A stretch of 64,000 bases of DNA, taken from positions 62,001-126,000 of the forward strand of contig JAAVZC010000008.1 of assembly GCA_022791455.1 (NCBI GenBank), in the 5' to 3' direction. Source of the stretch: Eggerthellaceae bacterium. Lineage in GTDB: Bacteria; Actinomycetota; Coriobacteriia; Coriobacteriales; Eggerthellaceae. Both the position numbers and the translations under genes were made by a program. This document shows, one piece after another, positions 25,190 through 33,828 of this stretch. How positions within the stretch are numbered: the first letter of the stretch is position 1; each line of letters starts with the position of its first letter. The notes beneath the pieces are model-generated. The model saw only the letters and a list, made by a program, of their open reading frames with translations. It did no database searches and was not told the DNA's origin.

Positions 25190-26176
25190 GTGGGGAATCA
25201 GCCTAATCAGAAGCTTAAGCTGCTCTATTTAATGGAGATCATGCTGAAGAAGACCGATGCGCAAAGTGGCTTGGCCATGCATGAGGTGCTGGGGGAACTG
25301 GCGGCCCGCGGGATTGATGCCGATCGCAAATCGGTGGGGCGCGATTTCGGCGTGCTGCGGGAGTTCGGGCTGGACGTGGTGTTCGATACCTCCACCCGGC
25401 GCTGGCGGCTGGAGGAGCGACCGTTCTCCGCCGAGGAGCTGGTGATGCTGGTAGATGCCGTGCAGAGCGCGCCGTTTCTGACCGAGGCCATGGCAGTGGG
25501 CCTCATCAAAAAGCTGCAGGGTTTTGCCTCCGAAAGCCAGGAGGAGCGCCTTTTGCAGCGGTTGGACCTGGACGAGTACGTGAAGATGAACAACCCCCAG
25601 GTGTTCTGGAACATCGACGCCATTCAGCAGGCCAGCTACGAGGGCAAGAAGGTGCGGTTCCGCTACTTCCACCTTGACGCCAACGGCAACCGCGTGCTCA
25701 ACCATGACGGGAAGATCTACGAGCTGACGCCGCTGCGGCTGGTGTTCGCCCGCGAGCTGTACTACCTGCTGGCCTACCATGAGCGTTATGACGGCATGAC
25801 TCCTTACCGGGTGGACCGCATGGTGGACGTGGAGGTGTCCGACCAGCCGGCCGTGCGCAACCAAACCACGGCCACCTGGCAGTTGAAGGACCAGCTGCGG
25901 CTGAGCTTCGGCGTGTTCGGCGATACGGAGCTGGAGCCGGTGGTGCTGGAAATGGACGAGCGGCTGGTGAGCGTGGCGCGGGACAAGTTCGGCGACGACA
26001 TGGACGTGTATCCGGCCGGGGAGGGCAAGGCGAAGGTGTATGCGAAGGCGCCGCTCACCCCGCAGTTCTACGGGTGGCTCCTGCAAATGGGGTCCGATGT
26101 TCGCATCCTTTCCCCGAGCAGAGCCGTCGAGGAGTATAAGACCTACCTGACCGACGCGCTGAAGCCTTATGAGTAA
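25190..26176 (+). CDS. WYL-domain transcriptional regulator
   Basis: About 328 residues. N-terminal winged HTH (LLYLMEIMLKKTDA, then DRKSVGRDFGVLREFGLDV) and a central WYL domain (VRFRYFHLDANGNRV, ELTPLRLVFARELYYLLAY, YRVDRMVDVEV) followed by the WCX extension. The frame is open far upstream; I chose the GTG at 25190 because GGAGG precedes it by four bases and a TACAAT box lies at 25142. WYL regulators often sense nucleic acids and control defence genes; at the right edge of the island it may regulate the DnaB-like cluster, which is inference. Confidence 0.8.
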   Translation: MGNQPNQKLKLLYLMEIMLKKTDAQSGLAMHEVLGELAARGIDADRKSVGRDFGVLREFGLDVVFDTSTRRWRLEERPFSAEELVMLVDAVQSAPFLTEAMAVGLIKKLQGFASESQEERLLQRLDLDEYVKMNNPQVFWNIDAIQQASYEGKKVRFRYFHLDANGNRVLNHDGKIYELTPLRLVFARELYYLLAYHERYDGMTPYRVDRMVDVEVSDQPAVRNQTTATWQLKDQLRLSFGVFGDTELEPVVLEMDERLVSVARDKFGDDMDVYPAGEGKAKVYAKAPLTPQFYGWLLQMGSDVRILSPSRAVEEYKTYLTDALKPYE

Positions 26177-26215
26177 ATAGGGCTCCGCAGCCGCATGGTT
26201 CCGGCGCGACCGCCC

Positions 26216-26232
26216 AACCCCTCGCGGGTTTT
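26216..26232 (+). terminator. Short hairpin after the WYL gene
   Basis: AACCC-CTCGC-GGGTT followed by a short T run. The stem has only five pairs, so it is at best a weak terminator separating the island from dnaE. The rest of 26177-26388 shows nothing clear. Confidence 0.35.
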
Positions 26233-26388
26233 CATGCAAAACCCATGGTTTGTTCGCTGCGGGGCGGGGGTGCGGCTGGTATCATGGCGGCTGAGAAAAA
26301 TCGACTTGCATATCCGACCGTTCGCGCGCATATCACGCCCCAAACACACCCTGTGCGCCTCGACTTATCTGAAGAGGTTCAGCTACCT

Positions 26389-29300
26389 ATGGCTTTCGTC
26401 CATCTGCACAATCACAGCGAATATTCCCTGCTCGACGGCCTGACCCACATCAAGGACATGGTGCGCCGCGCCGCCGAGCTGGACATGCCCGCCGTCGCCC
26501 TTACCGACCACGGTGTCATGTCCGGCATCCCGGAGCTGTGCGACGCCTGCGCCGCCGTTTCGAAGGAAACCGGCAAGACGGTGAAGCCCATCTACGGCTG
26601 CGAAGTGTACTTCCAGGCGCAGGACACCCCCGAGCCCGGCCGCAAGACGCCGCGCCTGTACCACCTGCTGCTGCTGGCGAAGAACAACGAGGGCTACCAC
26701 AACCTGCTGAAGCTGGTGAGCGAGTCTCACGTGGACAACTTCTACTACAAGCCCCGCACCACGTTCGCCATGCTGCAGAAGTACGGCCACGGCATTATCG
26801 CCGCCAGCGCGTGTCTGGCGGGCATTGTGCCCCGCATGATCGACGACCGCCGCTTCGACGACGCGGTGGAGTGGGCAAAGAAGCTGGCCAGCTGCTTCGA
26901 CCCCGGCGACTTCTACATCGAACTGCAAGACCAGGGGCTGCGCACCGACGGCGGCCTCACTCAGCGCGAGCTGAACATGGAGCTTACCCGCGTGGCGCAA
27001 ATGTGCGGCTTCAAGACCATCGCCACCAACGACTTCCACTACCTGCTGAAGGAGGACGCTGCCGCCCAGGACATCATGCTCTGCATCGGCACTCAGTCCA
27101 CTATCAACGACCCCAACCGCATGCGCTTCTCCAACGACCAGTTCTACATGAAGACGGAAGAGGAGATGCGCGCCGCGCTGCCGGACTTCCCGGAGGCCAT
27201 CGATAACACCATCGAGATTGCCGAGAAGTGCAACGTGGAACTGGAGCGCGACTCCATCCTGCCCCGCTTCCCCTTGCCCGAAGGCGAAACGGAGGAGAGC
27301 TGGTTCCGCAAACGCGTCCAGGAGGGCCTGGAGAAGCGCTACGGCACCCCCGTGCCCGAGCGGGAGCAGAAGCAAGCGGACTACGAGATGAGCATCATCA
27401 TCCAGCAGGGCTTCCCGGCGTACTTCCTCATTGTGCAGGAGTACATCGAATGGGCCCGCAGCCAGGGCATCGGCGTGGGGCCGGGCCGTGGCTCGGCCGC
27501 TGGTGCCATCGTGGCCTACGCCATGGGCATCACCGACCTGGACCCCATGCCCAACGGCCTCATGTTCGAGCGCTTCCTTTCCCCGGAACGTGTGGAGATG
27601 CCCGATATCGACGTCGACTTCGAGCAGGGGCGCCGCGAAGAAGTTATCAACCACATTAAAGACGTGTACGGCGAAGACCACGTGTCCCAGGTGATCACCT
27701 TCGGCACGCTGCAGGCGAAAAACGCCGTGCGCGACGCCGCCCGCGTGCTGGACTACCCCTACGCGGTGGGCGACCGCATCTGCAAGATGATCGGCGACGA
27801 GCTGGGCATTACCATCGCCAAGGCGCTCGACACCAACCCAGACCTCAAGAAGGCCTACGACACCGAAGAGGACGTGAAGAAGGTCATCGACGCGGCGCGC
27901 TCCATCGAGGGCCATGTGCGCGGCGAAGGTGTGCACGCCTGCGCCACCATCATCTGCCGCGACCCCATGAGCGATCACGTGCCCATGAAGCGCGACACCA
28001 AGGGCGGCGGCATCATCACCCAGTACGACGGCCACTACACGCCTGACTTAGGCCTTCTGAAGATGGACTTCTTGGGCCTGCGCACGCTGGACGTGATCTC
28101 CATGGCCTGCCGAAACGTGGAGCAGCGCTACGGCATTCACCTGGTGCCCGAGGAAATACCCACCAACGACGAGCTGGCCTTCCGCCTCATGCAGTCCGGC
28201 AACATGGACGGCCTGTTCCAAGTAGAGGGCGCCCTGTACGTGAGCCTGTTCAAGCGCCTGCCCCCGAAGCAGTTCTCCGACGTGGTGGCCTCCATCGCGC
28301 TGAACCGCCCCGGTCCTTTGGAATCCGGCATGGTGGAGGACTACATCAAGGCGGCGAAGAACCCGGGCGCGGTGCACTATTACGACGACCGCCTGCGCCC
28401 CATTCTGGAAGAGACCCACGGCACCATGGTCTACCAAGAGCAGATCATGCAGATCTCCATGGTGATGAGCGGCTTTTCCGCCGGCAAGTCCGACAAGCTG
28501 CGCAAGGCCATGGGCAAGAAGAAGCTGGACATCATGCGCGCCCTGCAGGCGGACTGGGACAACGGCGCCGTGGAGAACGGCTATGCGCTTGAGGTAGCCC
28601 AGCAGATTTGGCAGGACGCGGAGAAGTTCGCGAAGTACGCCTTCAACAAATCCCACTCCGCCGCCTACGCCATCTTGGTTATGCGCACGGCGTACCTGAA
28701 GGCCCATTACCCCAACGAGTTCATGGCCGCGGTGCTCTCCAGTTATATGGGCAACACCGACCGCCTCATTCGCTACATTGCCAGCTGCAACCAGAACGGC
28801 ACGCCGGTGCTGCCGCCGGACATCAACTCGTCGAATGCCGAGTTCACCCCCGTTGACGAGGGCATTCGCTTCGGCCTGGTGGGCGTGCGCGGCGTGGGCC
28901 GCAACGTGGCTGAGTCCATCATCGCCGAGCGCGAGGCCAACGGCCCCTACAGCTCGCTGCACGATTTCGTGAACCGCCTGGACGCCAAGTGCTACAACCG
29001 CAAGACGCTCGAGGCGCTCATCACCGGCGGCGCGTTCGACTCCACTGGCTACACCCGCCGCCAGCTGATGTACTTCGTGGACGAGACCCCTCTGCTGGAG
29101 AACGCGGCGAAGCATCAGAAGGACAAGGACCGAGGTCAGGGCTCCATCTTCGACATCTTCGCCGAAGAGCCGGATTCCGACTACGTGGACGAGGTGCCCG
29201 CGCCCGACGGCGTGGAGTGGGACAAGCGCACGCTGCTGTCGCTGGAGAAAAAGACCATGGGCATCTACATCTCCGACCACCCGCTGCGCCCCTACGAGGG

Positions 29301-29850
29301 CACCATTGCCCGCATGACCCGCCATTCGCTGGGCGATTTGCTGGAGGACGAGAAGGAGATCAAGTCCGCGACGTTTGTGGGCATGGTGTCGTCGGTGGTG
29401 GTGAAGCTGACGAAGCGCGGCACCAAGATGGCCACCTTCAAGCTGGAGGACACCACCGGTGCCGTGGATGCCATCACCTTCAAGTACGAGGATTTCCCGG
29501 AGGCGATTGAAGAGGATGCCATCATCAAGGTGAAGGCGAAGTTCGAGGTGAATGACCGCGGCGCCCAGCTGATGGTGTTCGAGGCGGAGCGGCTGGAGCT
29601 GACCGAAGAGGACATGCGGCCGGCGCATTTGGAGCTGTCGCTGGGAGCGTGGGCGTTTGACCAGGCGAAGGCGGCGCGACTGAATCGCATTCTGGGCGCC
29701 TACCCCGGTCGCGACGGTGTGGTGCTGATGGTGCACCATCGCGATGGCCGCAAGTTCCGCGCCGAACTGCCTATGTCGGTGGACGCCCGGTCGATGCTCA
29801 TGCGCTCAGAAATCCAATCGCTGTTCGGGCAAGAAGTGCGGATGGCTTAG
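26389..29850 (+). CDS. dnaE: DNA polymerase III subunit alpha
   Basis: Replicative polymerase, 1153 residues. The N-terminal PHP domain starts HLHNHSEYSLLDG with ALTDHG; the polymerase active site PDIDVDF lies at 405-411 (Asp406, Asp408). A helix-hairpin-helix (LVGVRGVGRNVAESII) and a C-terminal OB domain (FKLEDTTGAVDAITF) follow. The frame is open to 26245, but the family starts at MAFVHLHNH, i.e. the ATG at 26389, with GAAGAGG upstream. Length and order match DnaE1. It marks the return to core genome after the accessory island. Confidence 0.96.
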   Translation: MAFVHLHNHSEYSLLDGLTHIKDMVRRAAELDMPAVALTDHGVMSGIPELCDACAAVSKETGKTVKPIYGCEVYFQAQDTPEPGRKTPRLYHLLLLAKNNEGYHNLLKLVSESHVDNFYYKPRTTFAMLQKYGHGIIAASACLAGIVPRMIDDRRFDDAVEWAKKLASCFDPGDFYIELQDQGLRTDGGLTQRELNMELTRVAQMCGFKTIATNDFHYLLKEDAAAQDIMLCIGTQSTINDPNRMRFSNDQFYMKTEEEMRAALPDFPEAIDNTIEIAEKCNVELERDSILPRFPLPEGETEESWFRKRVQEGLEKRYGTPVPEREQKQADYEMSIIIQQGFPAYFLIVQEYIEWARSQGIGVGPGRGSAAGAIVAYAMGITDLDPMPNGLMFERFLSPERVEMPDIDVDFEQGRREEVINHIKDVYGEDHVSQVITFGTLQAKNAVRDAARVLDYPYAVGDRICKMIGDELGITIAKALDTNPDLKKAYDTEEDVKKVIDAARSIEGHVRGEGVHACATIICRDPMSDHVPMKRDTKGGGIITQYDGHYTPDLGLLKMDFLGLRTLDVISMACRNVEQRYGIHLVPEEIPTNDELAFRLMQSGNMDGLFQVEGALYVSLFKRLPPKQFSDVVASIALNRPGPLESGMVEDYIKAAKNPGAVHYYDDRLRPILEETHGTMVYQEQIMQISMVMSGFSAGKSDKLRKAMGKKKLDIMRALQADWDNGAVENGYALEVAQQIWQDAEKFAKYAFNKSHSAAYAILVMRTAYLKAHYPNEFMAAVLSSYMGNTDRLIRYIASCNQNGTPVLPPDINSSNAEFTPVDEGIRFGLVGVRGVGRNVAESIIAEREANGPYSSLHDFVNRLDAKCYNRKTLEALITGGAFDSTGYTRRQLMYFVDETPLLENAAKHQKDKDRGQGSIFDIFAEEPDSDYVDEVPAPDGVEWDKRTLLSLEKKTMGIYISDHPLRPYEGTIARMTRHSLGDLLEDEKEIKSATFVGMVSSVVVKLTKRGTKMATFKLEDTTGAVDAITFKYEDFPEAIEEDAIIKVKAKFEVNDRGAQLMVFEAERLELTEEDMRPAHLELSLGAWAFDQAKAARLNRILGAYPGRDGVVLMVHHRDGRKFRAELPMSVDARSMLMRSEIQSLFGQEVRMA

Positions 29851-29887
29851 GTTCGGAGCGGCGCCAACAACGAATATCGTTTCTGTC

Positions 29888-29987
29888 GTCATCTCGACTG
29901 GAGGCCGAAGGCCGGAATGGAGAGATCTTCGCGGCTCGGAAAGATTTCTCCACTGCGTTCGCTGGCGCTCACTCCGGTCGAAATGAC
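29888..29987. repeat. Intergenic inverted repeat, GTCATCTCGACC type
   Basis: Starts GTCATCTCGACTGGAGGC and ends CTCCGGTCGAAATGAC, with inner arms GGAGAGATCTTC and GAAAGATTTCTCC. The whole can fold into a long hairpin between dnaE and truA. Same family as the copies at 40510 and 60048. Confidence 0.8.
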
Positions 29988-30017
29988 GAAGGCAGGAATG
30001 GGCCAAGGAAGGAAAAC

Positions 30018-30785
30018 GTGCCAACTTATTCGATGACATTGGGGTATGACGGGGCGCCGTTTTGCGGGTTTGCTCGGCAGCCGGGGCAGTTGACGGTACA
30101 GGGAGAGCTGGAACGGGCGCTTGAGCTGCTGTTCCGCCGCCCGGTGGAGACCGTCTGCGCCGGGCGCACCGATGCCGGCGTCCATGCGCGGGCCCAAGTG
30201 GTGTCGTTCGAGTTGGCGGCTGAGGAGCTGCGCGACCGCACCCCCGCCAGCCTGGTGCGCTCCATGAACGCCCTCACCCATGACGGCATCGTGGTACGCG
30301 AATGGCGGGAGCGCCCCGAGGGGTTCTCCGCCCGCTTCGACGCTCAGTGGCGGGAGTACCGCTACTTCATCTGCGGCGGCGACACCCCGCCGCTCTTCCG
30401 CGCCCCTACCTCGTGGTATGTGAAGGCGCCGCTTGATGTGGAGGCGATGCGGGAAGGGGCGGCCCACCTCATCGGCGAGCACGATTTCAAGAGCTTCTGC
30501 CTGGCGGTTTCCGCCGAGGGCAAGCCCACCTGCCGCAACGTCCACTCCATCGACTTTTTCCGTGATGAGTCGCTGGGCGAAGATGCCCTGGTGATTCAGG
30601 TGGTGGGCAACGCGTTTCTCCATTCCATGGTGCGCACCATCGTGGGCACCCTTGTGATGGTGGGGAAGGGGCAGCGCACGCCGGAATGGGTGCGCGAGGT
30701 GCTCGCGGCGCGTGACCGTGCCGCCGCCGGCGAGAACGCCCCGGCCCAGGGCCTGGTGTTTTGGAACGTGCACTATGGCGCGTAA
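30018..30785 (+). CDS. truA: tRNA pseudouridine(38-40) synthase
   Basis: Isomerises uridines 38-40 of tRNA anticodon arms. 255 residues; the catalytic aspartate is Asp52 in the family motif GRTDAGVHA. Other conserved TruA segments are the N-terminal LGYDGAPFCGFARQPG and the later FLHSMVRTIVGTLV. Starts at GTG 30018 with AAGGAAGG upstream. The end overlaps a small downstream ORF by 11 bases. Confidence 0.95.
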   Translation: MPTYSMTLGYDGAPFCGFARQPGQLTVQGELERALELLFRRPVETVCAGRTDAGVHARAQVVSFELAAEELRDRTPASLVRSMNALTHDGIVVREWRERPEGFSARFDAQWREYRYFICGGDTPPLFRAPTSWYVKAPLDVEAMREGAAHLIGEHDFKSFCLAVSAEGKPTCRNVHSIDFFRDESLGEDALVIQVVGNAFLHSMVRTIVGTLVMVGKGQRTPEWVREVLAARDRAAAGENAPAQGLVFWNVHYGA

Positions 30786-30984
30786 GGGCGCATCAAAAAA
30801 GAGGTACCATGTGGTAGCGGGGGAGGCACCTGCGCCCGCGCCTGCTGACTGCGCGCCCGTTGCCGCACCGAAGACCGTTCCCGCCACCTTCGCCCTGCTC
30901 TACGAGAGCAAAGATGGCCGCCTGTGCACCTTCGAAGACAAAGAAGGCCACCTCACCTCCGTCGACGCCTCAAAGCTTGTGTAA
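30775..30984 (+). CDS. Small hypothetical protein overlapping truA
   Basis: A 69-residue protein: basic N-terminus (MARKGASKKRYHV), Ala/Pro-rich linker and a C-terminal ATFALLYESKDGRLCTFEDK segment. The ATG at 30775 lies within the truA 3' end in another frame, suggesting coupled translation. It has no recognised family; the overlap and the ordered C-terminal pattern make it a plausible gene. Confidence 0.5.
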   Translation: MARKGASKKRYHVVAGEAPAPAPADCAPVAAPKTVPATFALLYESKDGRLCTFEDKEGHLTSVDASKLV

Positions 30985-31045
30985 TACCGTATAATTCGCC
31001 TCCATGTGTTCGATTGTGTCCTGTTGAGGGGACGGAGGAAAATCT

Positions 31046-32425
31046 ATGGCTTCGACTGAAGGAGCCCGCGCCAGCTGGTCTGGCAAGTGGGCGTTCATTT
31101 TGGCCGCGGCCGCTTCGGCGGTGGGCCTGGGGAACATGTGGCGTTTCCCTTATCTGGCGGCGAAGTACGGCGGCGGCACGTTTTTGCTGACGTACCTGGT
31201 GCTGGTGTTCACGTTCGGCGTATCGCTGCTGTTGCTGGAGACGGCGCTCGGCCGCAAGACCGGCCAGTCCGCCATCGGCGCGTTCAGCAGCTTCGGCAAG
31301 AAGTACACCTTCATCGGCGTGCTGGCATCGGCGGTTCCGTTCATCATCACCCCGTACTACTGCATCATCGGCGGCTGGGTGACCAAGTACACCGCCTCGT
31401 ACGTGGCCGCGGGCGCCGACGCGTTGGCGGACGGCGGCGGGTTCTTCACCAACTTCATCACCAGCAACGTGGAGAGCTACGTGTGGATGCTCATCTTCAT
31501 GGTGCTCGTGTTCGTCATCGTGGGTCTGGGCGTGAAGGGCGGCATCGAGAAGGCCAATCTGTTCATGATGCCCGCGCTCATCGTGATGGCCATCTTCATC
31601 GCGCTTTACACCCTCACCATGCCCGGTGCTGTGGAGGGCGCTCTGTACTACCTCACCCCCGACTTCAGCAAGTTCTCGCCTGAGCTGGTCATTTCCGCTC
31701 TGGGCCAGATGTTCTACAGCCTGTCGCTGGCCATGGGCATCATGATCACCTACGGCTCCTACATGCGCAAGCAGGACAGCCTCACCTCCTCGGTGGTGCG
31801 CATCGGCTGCTTCGACCTGGGCGTTTCCTTCCTGGCCGGTCTCATGATTGTGCCCGCCGCCTTTGTGGCCATGGGTTCCGGCGAAGCGGTGGCTTCCAAC
31901 GCCGGTCCCTCCCTCATGTTCATCACGCTCCCCAGCGTGTTCGTGGACATGCAGGGCATGGCTGCGGTCATCGGCTTCGTGTTCTTCCTGCTGGTGCTGT
32001 TCGCCGCGCTCACGAGCGCCATCTCGCTTACCGAGACGCTGGTGTCCATCGTGCAGGACGGCGTGAAGTGCAGCCGCAAGAAGGCGCTGGGCATTGTGGT
32101 GGCCTTCGTGGTCATCGCTGGCGCCGTTATCAACGCTGGCTACAACGTGGCCTCCTTCATTGAGCCCCTGGGTGCCGGCACTAGCCTGCTGGATTTGGCG
32201 GACTTCTTCTCGAATTCCGTGCTCATGCCTATCGTTGCGCTGCTCACCTGCATCTTCGTCGGTTGGATCATCAAGCCGAAGGCCATCATCGACGAGGTGC
32301 GCGTGTCTTCGAAGTTCTCCGCGGCCGGCGCTTGGACCGTCATGATCAAGTACATTGCCCCCGTGCTGGTCATCGTGATCTTGGTGGCGTACGTAGCGGC
32401 CCAATTCGGCTTCTTCTCTATGTAG
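31046..32425 (+). CDS. Sodium-dependent transporter, NSS (SNF) family
   Basis: 459-residue membrane protein, the size of bacterial 11-helix neurotransmitter:sodium symporters such as TnaT and MhsT. The first helix carries the family signature FILAAAASAVGLGNMWRFPY, including the unwound GLGN sodium and substrate site; AALTSAISLTETLVS corresponds to helix 8 with the conserved sodium ligands. The substrate is most likely an amino acid, but which one cannot be read. Good GGAGG ribosome binding site six to seven bases before the ATG. Monocistronic. Confidence 0.9.
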   Translation: MASTEGARASWSGKWAFILAAAASAVGLGNMWRFPYLAAKYGGGTFLLTYLVLVFTFGVSLLLLETALGRKTGQSAIGAFSSFGKKYTFIGVLASAVPFIITPYYCIIGGWVTKYTASYVAAGADALADGGGFFTNFITSNVESYVWMLIFMVLVFVIVGLGVKGGIEKANLFMMPALIVMAIFIALYTLTMPGAVEGALYYLTPDFSKFSPELVISALGQMFYSLSLAMGIMITYGSYMRKQDSLTSSVVRIGCFDLGVSFLAGLMIVPAAFVAMGSGEAVASNAGPSLMFITLPSVFVDMQGMAAVIGFVFFLLVLFAALTSAISLTETLVSIVQDGVKCSRKKALGIVVAFVVIAGAVINAGYNVASFIEPLGAGTSLLDLADFFSNSVLMPIVALLTCIFVGWIIKPKAIIDEVRVSSKFSAAGAWTVMIKYIAPVLVIVILVAYVAAQFGFFSM

Positions 32426-32432
32426 CGAAGGT

Positions 32433-32460
32433 CCGCCTGTCCGCCCCGGCGGCCAGGCGG
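32433..32460 (+). terminator. GC-rich hairpin after the transporter gene
   Basis: CCGCCTG-T-CCGCC-CC-GGCGG-C-CAGGCGG forms a stem of about 12 pairs eight bases after the stop codon. It lacks a T tract, so it may stabilise the mRNA 3' end or act with Rho rather than be an intrinsic terminator. Confidence 0.45.
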
Positions 32461-32586
32461 GGTTACGCTCGACGCGTCGTCTGGCTGAGCTAACTCCGCT
32501 ACGCGGAGTGGATCTCATCCCTCCTTTGGCTTAACCTCGCTACACCCCGCCAGCCCACCGAGGCTGCTGGTAAGAGGTTTTGACGC

Positions 32587-32622
32587 TATAATGAAACGGC
32601 TGCCTTCGGGCGGCCGTTTTTT
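32587..32622 (+). terminator. UUCG-loop terminator overlapping the ychF promoter
   Basis: ACGGCTGCC (32596-32604), loop TTCG, GGCGGCCGT (32609-32617), then six T: a textbook terminator (one G-T pair). The consensus -10 hexamer TATAAT lies at 32587-32592, so a transcript beginning there would start inside the hairpin and not be terminated. No good -35 is visible. Confidence 0.7.
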
Positions 32623-32644
32623 CGTTTCGAACCTAAGGACTCTT

Positions 32645-33718
32645 ATGGCTCTTTCCATTGGTATTGTGGGGCTGCCCAACGTGGGCAAGTCCACGCTGTT
32701 CACCGCGCTTACCAACAAGGGCGGTCTGGCCGCCAACTACCCGTTCGCCACCATCGAGCCGAATGTCGGCATCGTGCCGGTGCCCGATGAACGCTTGCAG
32801 GCACTGGCGGAGATCGACCATCCGGCCAAGATTATCCCGGCCACAGTGGAGTTCGTGGACATTGCCGGCCTGGTGGCGGGCGCCAGCCAGGGCGAGGGGC
32901 TGGGCAACCAGTTCTTGGCGAACATCCGCGAAACCGACGCCATTGCCGAAGTGGTGCGCTTCTTCAAGGACCCGGACGTGACCCACGTGGACGGCAAGGT
33001 GGACCCGCTCTCCGACGTGGACACCATCAAGACCGAACTCATTCTGGCTGACATTGCCACCGTGGAGAAGGCCATCCCGCGTCTGGAAAAAGAGGCGAAG
33101 CGGGACAAGTCCGGCGCCGCGAAGCTGGAGGCAGCCAAGAAGGTGCTGGCGGGGCTGAACGAGGGTCATCGCGCCCGCACGCTTGACTTGTCGGAAGACG
33201 AGGTTGCGGCCCTGTATGAGCTGCACCTGCTGACCATGAAGCCCATGCTCTACATCGCGAATGTGGACGAGGGGGAAGTGGCGGCCGAGCTGCCGCAGAT
33301 TGACGGCTGCACCCCGGTGCCCATTTCGGCGAAGGTGGAAGCGGACATCGCCGAGCTTTCGGAAATGGACCCTGAAGAGGCCAAGGAGTACATGGAGGCG
33401 CTGGGGCTGGGGGAGAGCGGCCTGGCCCGCCTCATCCGCGGCGCCTACGAACTGCTGGGGCTGCAGAGCTACTTCACCTCCGGCCCGGACGAGACCCGCG
33501 CCTGGACCATTCCCGTGGGAGCGAAGGCGCCCCAGGCGGCCGGCGTCATCCACACGGACTTCGAAAAGGGCTTCATCAAGGCGGAAACCGCCAGCTTCGA
33601 GGACTACGTGGCGCTCGGCGGCGACAAGGGCTGCCGCGAAGCCGGCAAGCTGCGCCAGGAGGGCAAGGAGTACGTCGTGCAAGACGGCGACGTCATGCAC
33701 TTCAAGTTCAACGTGTAA
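32645..33718 (+). CDS. ychF: Redox-regulated ATPase/GTPase YchF (OLA1)
   Basis: P-loop protein of the Obg-related family that binds the ribosome and prefers ATP. 357 residues: Walker A GLPNVGKSTLF near the start, switch II DIAGLVAGASQGEGLGNQFL, and the C-terminal TGS domain ending QDGDVMHFKFNV. The N-terminal MALSIGIVGLPNVGKS pattern fixes the start at ATG 32645, although the frame is open to 32591 through the upstream terminator. Monocistronic between two hairpins. Confidence 0.95.
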   Translation: MALSIGIVGLPNVGKSTLFTALTNKGGLAANYPFATIEPNVGIVPVPDERLQALAEIDHPAKIIPATVEFVDIAGLVAGASQGEGLGNQFLANIRETDAIAEVVRFFKDPDVTHVDGKVDPLSDVDTIKTELILADIATVEKAIPRLEKEAKRDKSGAAKLEAAKKVLAGLNEGHRARTLDLSEDEVAALYELHLLTMKPMLYIANVDEGEVAAELPQIDGCTPVPISAKVEADIAELSEMDPEEAKEYMEALGLGESGLARLIRGAYELLGLQSYFTSGPDETRAWTIPVGAKAPQAAGVIHTDFEKGFIKAETASFEDYVALGGDKGCREAGKLRQEGKEYVVQDGDVMHFKFNV

Positions 33719-33758
33719 AATAACCGCTCACCCTTGTGGGTGTTACGGAATTCTGATT

Positions 33759-33794
33759 GATAACACTGTTCCCATGGAGCAGTGTTATCTTTTT
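33759..33794 (+). terminator. Perfect 10-bp hairpin with T tract downstream of ychF
   Basis: GATAACACTG (33759-33768) and CAGTGTTATC (33780-33789) followed by TTTTTC. It can terminate ychF transcription. As it also stands 35 bases before the start of the methyltransferase/nickel-type importer operon, the palindrome could equally be an operator; both readings are possible. Confidence 0.6.
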
Positions 33795-33828
33795 CTCATT
33801 CGTAATACTCACGAGATGGGGAGCGCCT

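Noticed and set aside
10863..26176. Prophage or integrative element
   Set aside because: No integrase, transposase, attachment repeat or structural phage gene is seen; the region is better called a defence/accessory island.
26245..26388. Longer N-terminus for DnaE
   Set aside because: The upstream stretch is not like any PHP domain start; family alignment and ribosome binding site support 26389.
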